This document shows positions 32,875 through 39,604 of a stretch of DNA of 45,202 nt, piece after piece. The first letter of the stretch is position 1. The number at the start of each line of letters is the position of its first letter. Under the pieces are notes generated by a model. The model was not told where the DNA came from. It searched no databases and saw only the letters and a list, made by a program, of their open reading frames with translations. Origin of the DNA: a virus; IMG/VR virus record IMGVR_UViG_3300009032_000004, positions 1-45,202 of that record; one strand, 5' to 3'. The position numbers and the translations under genes were made by a program.

Positions 32875-33606
32875 TTAGGGAGCGTAACGGATGGCACGCA
32901 TGGCCGAGATGCGAATGCGATTCGAGTAGAACGGCATCCGGACCCAGATGGCGTTAGGAATCGCGCGGGCTGCGGCACCCGTGTTCCATGCGAAAGTCCC
33001 GCCCCCCCCGTATGTAGCGTTATTAATCAAAAGCCTAAGCGCCTGTGCAGAGTAGTCGGTGCCAGCAATCGAACCAGTCGAGCCACTTGTGACAGTGACG
33101 GTCTGGCTAGATAACCCTAGGTTTGTGATGACAAACTTCATCGCGTAGAAGCCATTATAACCAGTGGCAGCAGAAGAAGCGACAGGCGAGATAAGTGGTC
33201 CAACATATTCTGACGTTGTACCAGCAAGCAGCGTGGTTCCAGCATAACCACCAGCAGATAAATTATATGATGTACCATCTGTTCCCATCCGCGATGGTCC
33301 TGCGGCATTTAGCAGGGAGACAAGTCCAGTTCCCGTCATCACACCAAGGAATAAGCTTCCGACAGAACCCGGAGTATCATTGGTGTCAGCATTCTTTAAG
33401 CCAACGCAAATTTTGTCCTGTGCCGTTACAACTGAAACAGATTCGCCAGTAGCATCTGTGTTATCTCCGCCAGAGGTAACGCCCCCAAAAAACAAGCCGA
33501 ATCGCATCTCAGTCCAATTCTGGAAGTCGAATTGGCGTAAGATGCCTTCGCGGGGTGCTAGGATAATAGTCTTATCGGAAACGGTTTTTTGATAGATAGT
33601 GGCCAT
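32875..33606 (-). CDS. Probable virion protein (243 aa)
   Basis: Beta-rich, Gly/Thr/Ser-rich and without charged clusters: TEMRFGLFFGGVTSGGDNTD, and MKFVITNLGLSSQTVTVTSG in the middle, ending in RIRISAMRAIRYAP. It lies nine bases downstream of the large nozzle gene. Position suggests a tail or neck component. Family not recognised. Confidence 0.5.
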   Translation of the reverse strand: MATIYQKTVSDKTIILAPREGILRQFDFQNWTEMRFGLFFGGVTSGGDNTDATGESVSVVTAQDKICVGLKNADTNDTPGSVGSLFLGVMTGTGLVSLLNAAGPSRMGTDGTSYNLSAGGYAGTTLLAGTTSEYVGPLISPVASSAATGYNGFYAMKFVITNLGLSSQTVTVTSGSTGSIAGTDYSAQALRLLINNATYGGGGTFAWNTGAAARAIPNAIWVRMPFYSNRIRISAMRAIRYAP

Positions 33607-33615
33607 GACGGGTAG

Positions 33616-33960
33616 TTATATTATACGGCCATTGCCGTTCCATAGATTATTGGTTGAGGTGTAATTAAGGACGGTAATCGTTCCCGTCGAGTAAGATTCG
33701 AAATCGTCCCAAGCGTTTCCGTAGTTTGCTTCAAGTAAGGAACCCGCCCCGGCCCACAAGTTGTTAAAGTCTTTGAAGCCGATGGTCGTGATTGTTCCGA
33801 CGGCGTAGGACTCGAAATCGTCATATGCATCGGTATAGAACACAACGGCTGAACCTCCTGCGCTGTTCCAGCCAACCCCACCGGCGTAGGAGAAGATATA
33901 CCCAACTGGATAGGATTCAAAATCATCGTAGGCATCAGTGTAATCCACCGAGATGAACGT
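33616..33960 (-). repeat. Three DDFESY repeats at the C-terminus of the nozzle-like protein
   Basis: Three units of about 35-38 residues, starting near bases 33927, 33822 and 33708, share DAYDDFESY(P/A)VG or DAWDDFESYSTG followed by a NxLWxGxG end in two of them. DNA identity between the unit cores is still visible, so the duplication is fairly recent. Similar FESY motifs open LamG-like sugar-binding modules. Confidence 0.7.
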
Positions 33961-36900
33961 AGCAGGTCCATTCCAGCGATAACCGTATGGGTTATTTGTT
34001 ATCTGGGTCGGGGCGTTATCGGGATATGTCGTCAGATCATCCCAGCAATCTGTGTTAGGGGGAGGAGCGATAAAGGTGATCGGATAGTGCCACGACGAGG
34101 AACTGTCCATGAACCAATACTCGTATGGGGCATAGGAAGACCAATTCTCGAATACCGACTTCTGATAGGTATACATCCAATGCGTCAGGGTAATGACGGC
34201 ATCAGCCACGAAGGGATATTCCACCATGCCATTTACAGTGGAACTCGTAATTTCATAATCTTGGGCAATGAAAAGCTCATAGGGGTCGCCCACATCAGGA
34301 ACGACCGTGAAGGTAAATTCACCCGTGAGGGAGTCGCGGGACTCGTCCACGGGAACCATGAAGATTGCCTGTGTTTTCTGGCCGACGTAGGTGCGCGTCG
34401 TGCCATTAAAGGCGTGCGTCGTCTGAGTCCACGCCGGTGAACCGTATGTGCCAGATCGAGAAATCGGCTTGCCCAAATCCGCCAGAGTTACTGGATTGGT
34501 AAGTTCGGCATACATGCTATGCCCTTGGCAGTTTCCGCTGTCGTAGCCTGCGCCGAATTGCCCGGCAAAATACCCGGAAGGAGCCGTAGGAGTTGTCCAT
34601 GCCCGTATAACCCCGTTTTCGTCAGGGTTCAGGTACTGAGAATATACCGATGCAAAAAATGCCGCCCGCTGGTTAGGTTTAGCGGGGTCAAATAACTGAG
34701 CGAAGAGAGAATTAACACTCCCTCCCGTCAGGGTTAAGAACGTGCCAGGAACACTCTGGAAGTCGTAAGCACCCATGGCGCCGTCACGTTGGAGAATCAC
34801 CTGCAAATCGCCGGTCACGTTACAATCCATGTCGATTGTCGAACTTCCGCTCCAAGTGGTTGAAACGATACCCCACGAACCTGCTGGGGGATAAGGCGTG
34901 CAGTCTTTGGTCAGAATGCTTCCAGCAATGGGAACATACTTGATGAAATTATCACCGGTCGCGCTCTCCGTTTTGTAATAGCGATCCCCGAAGGCCGTCA
35001 TGCACATCGGGTACACGAACGGACCGTCGTATTGACGGAACGAGATGGTTTCTCCGGGGAACTCGGATGAGACCGCTAGCTCAACCTGAATAACCGTGTT
35101 CCCACACATATTGGTCAGGTTGCTGAACGACACTGAACCCGAGTAATCGCCGCTATCCAGCAAGTCTGCGTTCAGTGTGACCGTAACATCAATGGATTGA
35201 CCCGGTTCAATGACCCCGCCCGGATTATCCACTTCCAGCCAAGAATCGGAGGGAGTCGCCGACCAGTTGTAGGCCGTCGCGCTTAAATTGCGGATATTAT
35301 AGACGGCACTCGACGGTGAGAATGGTCCACCCAAACCGCCAGAGACGTTGAAGGGATCCGGGGGAGTGACAAAGACGTATCCGCTCGCGGTCGGGATGGA
35401 GTAGGAAATCTCGTTCCCCGTGACATCGTTTTCGATGCAGAGGGGTGATAGTGCCTCGCGGAAAGCGTAATCTGGGTCAGGAAGTTCAGTCCCGTATAAA
35501 GCCATCTTCTCGACTTGGGCTTTACCAGTCCATTCGAGGCGAATTTGGAACTGGAAACCAATTTGGAGTCCATACCGCGTAACTTCGTCGATGCCATCTG
35601 GAATCGTGAACGTCTTAATCTGCGGGCGCTGCTCAGGAAGCAGGTTTTTCCACGTGTGGGGCGTGCTAGTAGCAGCATCTGTGACTTTAGCGCAGACGGC
35701 AACTTCATCCCATTTCGTCCACTTCTGGGTGTTGTCGGTGCGCCAGTACGCCGTCATATTAAACTCGGCCTCCAGTCCTGAAAGCCAAACGTCGCACCGC
35801 TCCAGACGTTTACGGCGGTTCTCGGTTCCGAAGTTGATGGACGGATATTCAACGAAGCACTTGATCGGGCTGATTGTCTCAAGCCCCGAGCCGCATGATA
35901 GAGAAATATCATCCCGGCCTCGTCCCTCTGGGAGCATCTCCCAAATCCGGTTAATGCCTTCCTCATCTGAGGTAATTGCAAAGGCCCGGTTCATCCCGTT
36001 GAAATCTCCCGTCACCAGTTGGGCGACTCCAGGAAGTCCGGTCCACTGCCCGTCATAGGCTGGAGGAGCCTTCATCTGCATCGTGGAGATCGGGGCAAAA
36101 TCCAGACTTACGATGTCTTTGAAGGAGATGCCGCCCGATACATTCAGATAGGGCGAAGCTGTCATCAGCAGGCGATTATCGAAGTAAACCGAGGAAACCC
36201 ACGGAAGTAGTTTCTCCGAATCGTATGCAACAATCCGTGACACTTCACGGGAAATAGGAGTAGAGCCGGGGGAATTTTGCGTGGAAATCGAATTCTGGAG
36301 AGAACGGATGTTGCCGTGAGAATCACGCCAGTAGAGGTCTTGATTCACTTGGGCGATGCCCCAGTCCCCAGATGCTCCGATATCGCGGAATACATTGGTT
36401 ACGAATCCAGCCATCTGCGCCCAAGAGTCGCGGGACGTAACATCAGCACGGATAGACTCGGCGTAATCAGGGCCAAACACCATCAGCGTTCCGAAGTCAG
36501 CCGCACCTGTAACTGGGATAAAGTCCAATCCCGTGATGCCGCGAGAGAAATAGAGTGATCCGCCGCCAGAGAGATAATTTGTCTCCGTGAATTTCAACTC
36601 TGAACCGGGATCCCGGGTGCGAATATCGCCCGCCACGAGTTCGCGAAGATTGATTGCAACCCAGAGACGGCCATTGCCGTAGGCCATCATTCTTCCACGT
36701 GGAACTTCATCAGACGTGGCACGCCGAGCGGTTCCGCCATTATAGATGATTGGATCTGATTGGCCGTCCTGAATAATGAGCGATTCGACGGTCTGTTGCA
36801 TCCACGCCTGTTTGATGATTGGCGAGTTGACGAAACTCAGCGGGATTGGCTCCCATGAGTAAATATTCGCGCCAATGCGGACTCGGTAGAGCCGACCACC

Positions 36901-37134
36901 GATCATGGTGACGATCATTCCGCCCTGAACGCCGAAGTATGAGGTGCATTGGTGAAGTCCTTGGGGAAGGCCGCAGGAAAGCTCTACGAAGGGAGGGCGG
37001 GTATGTGGTTTCCCGCCGCGAACAGCGACATCAAAGCCCCACGCAAATTGTCCACCGGGAAGCAACTGCGGAGAAACCGCAGACGAAACGCCTCCGGGGC
37101 AGGTTGAGAATCCAGTTGGTATCCAAGTGGCCAT
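33616..37134 (-). CDS. Large tail nozzle-like protein with BACON-like and repeat modules (1172 aa)
   Basis: Residues 1-~430 look like the beta-propeller platform of a podovirus tail nozzle: RPPFVELSCGLP, YFGVQGGMIVTMIGGRLYRV, QTVESLIIQDGQSDPIIYNG, YGNGRLWVAI, VFGPDYAESIR. Residues ~605-690 are an Ig-like BACON-type domain (DSWLEVDNPGGVIEPGQSID, LLDSGDYSGSVSFSNLTNMC). A long beta-rich part follows, ending in three repeats around DA(Y/W)DDFESY with N(N)LW (residues ~1058-1172). It sits just after the adaptor gene, as the nozzle does in T7-like phages. The extra domains are not part of a normal nozzle and may contact host surface sugars. Confidence 0.6.
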   Translation of the reverse strand: MATWIPTGFSTCPGGVSSAVSPQLLPGGQFAWGFDVAVRGGKPHTRPPFVELSCGLPQGLHQCTSYFGVQGGMIVTMIGGRLYRVRIGANIYSWEPIPLSFVNSPIIKQAWMQQTVESLIIQDGQSDPIIYNGGTARRATSDEVPRGRMMAYGNGRLWVAINLRELVAGDIRTRDPGSELKFTETNYLSGGGSLYFSRGITGLDFIPVTGAADFGTLMVFGPDYAESIRADVTSRDSWAQMAGFVTNVFRDIGASGDWGIAQVNQDLYWRDSHGNIRSLQNSISTQNSPGSTPISREVSRIVAYDSEKLLPWVSSVYFDNRLLMTASPYLNVSGGISFKDIVSLDFAPISTMQMKAPPAYDGQWTGLPGVAQLVTGDFNGMNRAFAITSDEEGINRIWEMLPEGRGRDDISLSCGSGLETISPIKCFVEYPSINFGTENRRKRLERCDVWLSGLEAEFNMTAYWRTDNTQKWTKWDEVAVCAKVTDAATSTPHTWKNLLPEQRPQIKTFTIPDGIDEVTRYGLQIGFQFQIRLEWTGKAQVEKMALYGTELPDPDYAFREALSPLCIENDVTGNEISYSIPTASGYVFVTPPDPFNVSGGLGGPFSPSSAVYNIRNLSATAYNWSATPSDSWLEVDNPGGVIEPGQSIDVTVTLNADLLDSGDYSGSVSFSNLTNMCGNTVIQVELAVSSEFPGETISFRQYDGPFVYPMCMTAFGDRYYKTESATGDNFIKYVPIAGSILTKDCTPYPPAGSWGIVSTTWSGSSTIDMDCNVTGDLQVILQRDGAMGAYDFQSVPGTFLTLTGGSVNSLFAQLFDPAKPNQRAAFFASVYSQYLNPDENGVIRAWTTPTAPSGYFAGQFGAGYDSGNCQGHSMYAELTNPVTLADLGKPISRSGTYGSPAWTQTTHAFNGTTRTYVGQKTQAIFMVPVDESRDSLTGEFTFTVVPDVGDPYELFIAQDYEITSSTVNGMVEYPFVADAVITLTHWMYTYQKSVFENWSSYAPYEYWFMDSSSSWHYPITFIAPPPNTDCWDDLTTYPDNAPTQITNNPYGYRWNGPATFISVDYTDAYDDFESYPVGYIFSYAGGVGWNSAGGSAVVFYTDAYDDFESYAVGTITTIGFKDFNNLWAGAGSLLEANYGNAWDDFESYSTGTITVLNYTSTNNLWNGNGRII

Positions 37135-37595
37135 TACGGGAAAAGGATAAGTCGGATCGTGCCGGAGCCTACGGTCACGTCGGAGATTTGGGTATTCATT
37201 ACAGTTACGCGAATCGTGTTCGCGAAAGGCACATAGGCAGAGATCGTCAAATAATCGATAGCGAACGAGGCACCGACTGCCACTGGCTGGGCCGGGAAGG
37301 CTCCAATGAAGTCAAAGTCCTGCTGGGCTGACTGGAAGGCGTGAAGCGTTGTATCGTCCCAGTTATACCACATCTCATTCGGCACCCACGGTTCGATTGG
37401 GGTTGGAGTCGGAGGAGCGATAATGGACGCGGGGCGGAAACGTCCCGTCACCTTGTCGTAGGCCGGATACTGACCGTTCGAGTAACCCGTTCCAGTCAGG
37501 CCACCAATGTCGGCAACACCAAACGAGGAGGGTTTGTCGATTACTCCACCCCAAGGAACTGATGCGGACCAATCGGCCCGCGAAACGCGACTCAT
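37134..37595 (-). CDS. Hypothetical tail protein (153 aa)
   Basis: Overlaps the nozzle gene start by one base. An N-terminal aromatic and Gly-rich part (WSASVPWGGVIDKPSSFGVA, GLTGTGYSNGQYPAYD), a Pro-rich middle (APPTPTPIEPWVPNEMWYN), and a beta-rich C-terminus (FAIDYLTISAYVPFANTIRV). Lies between the adaptor and the nozzle in the order, so a tail assembly component is likely. Confidence 0.55.
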   Translation of the reverse strand: MSRVSRADWSASVPWGGVIDKPSSFGVADIGGLTGTGYSNGQYPAYDKVTGRFRPASIIAPPTPTPIEPWVPNEMWYNWDDTTLHAFQSAQQDFDFIGAFPAQPVAVGASFAIDYLTISAYVPFANTIRVTVMNTQISDVTVGSGTIRLILFP

Positions 37596-37631
37596 GCTAT
37601 GTTCCTCCAGGTTTTGCTCGACCGTCCCATA

Positions 37632-38744
37632 TCACCGGAGAGCTGGCATTTCCCCAAGTGAGAAACCGCGCTGGAAAGTGAGGGCGGGTAAGCGTGACTT
37701 GCCCGTGTAGGCGATGGATTCTTTTCGCATGAGGTCCACGGCGGTTAATTTCATCGCGGCGTAAACGTCGAGGGCCCCAGCGGTTCGTTTCCACTGGGCA
37801 ATCATCATGGCCACGAGGGCTTGGACGTTCCCAATAATCAAAAGATCGGTATCCTCGGCAATGGGGACAAACCGACGACGGCAGCGAGCCAGCACCACTC
37901 GGTTGCAGCCGCCAATGTCATTGCAGGTGTAGGCCAGCATCGGGGAAAAATAGTGATGGTAGCTGGGGGTCGTTTCCCACGGCTCGTAATTTGCCAACTC
38001 AATCTCGTCTGTTCCATTCCATGCCGTCAGTCGAACGTAGCCATTCGTTTGGGGCTTCGTGAACGACTGAACCATTGAGAATTGCTGAATGGTCTCGGTG
38101 TAGCCAGAACCAGACGTAATTCCGAGCCGAACGCCGTTCGCCCAAACCATACCAGTCCCGTCGCTCGCCTGAACCTGCGAACGAATCATCAGGCCGTTAG
38201 TGTCGAGTCCTTGGATCGTCGAATAAATGTAAGGAAGTTCATCCACGGATGAGTTCGCGTACTGGCGCAGCACCCAAGGCCCAACGGGAATGTTAGCGCA
38301 TCCGCAGGAACCATCGCTCACGGGAATTTGCCTTTGAACGGCCATCTCGCCCCGGTCGTAAAGATTCGCCCCGCCGCATCCCCACCAGTTACGGCCCGCG
38401 CTGCCATATCCGTATCCACGACGCGGAAGAATATCTTCGGCAGGGCCGGGACCATATGCCACAAACTCAGCCCAAGGGGAAACGATGGTCTGGGGGACAC
38501 CATCCGCCGTGAACTCCATCAGGCGGTCCATATTCGGAGGGAGGCAGATATTGCCATCCACAGCGCGAACGTGCCAACGATCCACGACCCCGGGGAAATC
38601 CCCTTCGTTCATTAACTCCTGAATCGCGTTGTTTACTTGGATAATGAGACGCGTATCCGTAATTGGCATCCCGCTCGTTCCTGCGGTTCTAGCTAACTCT
38701 GGTTTAACGTCGCCATAAGTGCGTTGGATCACGGCATCAGCCAA
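37632..38744 (-). CDS. Tail adaptor-like protein (370 aa)
   Basis: The N-terminus (DTRLIIQVNNAIQELMNEGD followed by FPGVVDRWHVRAVDGNICLP) has the short helical start and strand that I associate with head-tail adaptor proteins (T7 gp11 type) of short-tailed phages. The rest is beta-rich with a Gly/Cys stretch (SAGRNWWGCGGANLYD, DGSCGCANIPVG). The end is helical (NVQALVAMMIAQWKRTAGAL). It immediately precedes the nozzle-region genes. Family identity is inferred from order and length. Confidence 0.5.
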   Translation of the reverse strand: MADAVIQRTYGDVKPELARTAGTSGMPITDTRLIIQVNNAIQELMNEGDFPGVVDRWHVRAVDGNICLPPNMDRLMEFTADGVPQTIVSPWAEFVAYGPGPAEDILPRRGYGYGSAGRNWWGCGGANLYDRGEMAVQRQIPVSDGSCGCANIPVGPWVLRQYANSSVDELPYIYSTIQGLDTNGLMIRSQVQASDGTGMVWANGVRLGITSGSGYTETIQQFSMVQSFTKPQTNGYVRLTAWNGTDEIELANYEPWETTPSYHHYFSPMLAYTCNDIGGCNRVVLARCRRRFVPIAEDTDLLIIGNVQALVAMMIAQWKRTAGALDVYAAMKLTAVDLMRKESIAYTGKSRLPALTFQRGFSLGEMPALR

Positions 38745-38914
38745 TGTCCGCTTGTAGCGGAAAATTCAATACGAAAGAATTGCGTGCCTCCAACGATTAA
38801 TCCCACGGCACGCGGGATGAGATTGAAAATGCCCCATGATACAGTCGGGGCCTGCCTAGCAGTTCACATCGTTGGCGTATTCCTGCAAGTCAGCGCATTT
38901 GATCGAAGCCCGCG

Positions 38915-39214
38915 TTAGCGGGAAATTTCAGTTACGCTCATATGCTCCATGCCTTCAAGGAGTAATTGAGCAACGTGAATACAGGAGCGTGAACGCTTAT
39001 AACCTTCGCCTTGGGCAATGATCTCACTGTTCTTGGCGCGGATATGCCAATACCATTGGCCGTTCTTTTTCTTCCCGTATTGGAACCGAAGACTGCCGGC
39101 GGATACTTTGGCGGACTTCGGCGTGCAACACAGTTTCGCGGTCGTCTCGGTGTTCATCGCGCAATAGGCATCGTAATCCTTTGCCGTGACCCAGGCCTTC
39201 TTTGGTTTAGTCAT
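38915..39214 (-). CDS. DUF1508/YegP-like domain protein (99 aa)
   Basis: SLRFQYGKKKNGQWYWHIRA followed by KNSEIIAQGEGYKRSRSCIH is a clear DUF1508 (YegP-like) motif: a beta strand, W..IRA.N.EIIA..EGY. Two cysteines (CCTP) lie in the middle. The biochemical role of the family is unknown. The gene is divergent from the plus-strand pair at 39268. A CCCGC-GTTA-GCGGG hairpin spans its stop. Confidence 0.6.
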   Translation of the reverse strand: MTKPKKAWVTAKDYDAYCAMNTETTAKLCCTPKSAKVSAGSLRFQYGKKKNGQWYWHIRAKNSEIIAQGEGYKRSRSCIHVAQLLLEGMEHMSVTEISR

Positions 39215-39230
39215 GGGTGTAGAAGAAAGA

Positions 39231-39248
39231 TTGACACCTACCCGTCAA
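39231..39248. promoter_or_regulatory. Inverted repeat in the divergent region of the YegP-like and RHH genes
   Basis: TTGAC, eight bases, GTCAA: an inverted repeat in the 53-base gap between the YegP-like gene (minus) and the small plus-strand gene at 39268. It includes a TTGACA that could be the plus-strand -35. A natural operator candidate for the ribbon-helix-helix protein encoded 200 bases downstream. Confidence 0.4.
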
Positions 39249-39267
39249 GCGCATTTCTCCAGAAGCA

Positions 39268-39459
39268 ATGAATGAGATGACGCAAGCTCAACAAATCGAC
39301 CAGCTGGTAAATGAGTTGGATATTCTCATCAATCGGTTTGCGGAGGAATACGATCTTCCCTACGCCACGACGATTGGGGTTCTACAACTGAAGATCATCG
39401 AACTCGCCAACCAAGCGGCAGACGATGAAGCGAACGATCATCAAGATGCCCAAGACTAA
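39268..39459 (+). CDS. Hypothetical acidic protein (63 aa)
   Basis: Helical and acidic: AQQIDQLVNELDILINRFAE, later DDEANDHQDAQD. It lies on the plus strand opposite to the rest of the late region, and its stop overlaps the next start by 14 bases. It could be a partner of the ribbon-helix-helix protein that follows. A toxin/antitoxin pair cannot be claimed from sequence. Confidence 0.55.
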   Translation: MNEMTQAQQIDQLVNELDILINRFAEEYDLPYATTIGVLQLKIIELANQAADDEANDHQDAQD

Positions 39460-39604
39460 ACCCTATCCCGTCCGCCTTTCGGAAGCCCTTGTAGTGGAAA
39501 TCGCTGAAATCGCGTTCCTAACCTCTTTGCCTTTCCCGGACGCCCTCCGACTTGCCGTTAAAGAAGGCATTCCCATCCTTCGCCGCAAGTTCAAGAAGGA
39601 GTGA
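39446..39604 (+). CDS. Ribbon-helix-helix protein (52 aa)
   Basis: KPYPVRLSEALVVEIAEIAF is a short strand followed by helix A of the ribbon-helix-helix fold. LPFPDALRLAVKEGIPILRR is the turn and helix B. Start inside the upstream gene (14-base overlap) and stop directly abutting the 3' end of the terminase gene on the opposite strand. Probably a DNA-binding regulator of the small divergent region; the target might be the TTGAC-N8-GTCAA repeat. A second such protein is at 5258-5419. Confidence 0.6.
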   Translation: MPKTKPYPVRLSEALVVEIAEIAFLTSLPFPDALRLAVKEGIPILRRKFKKE

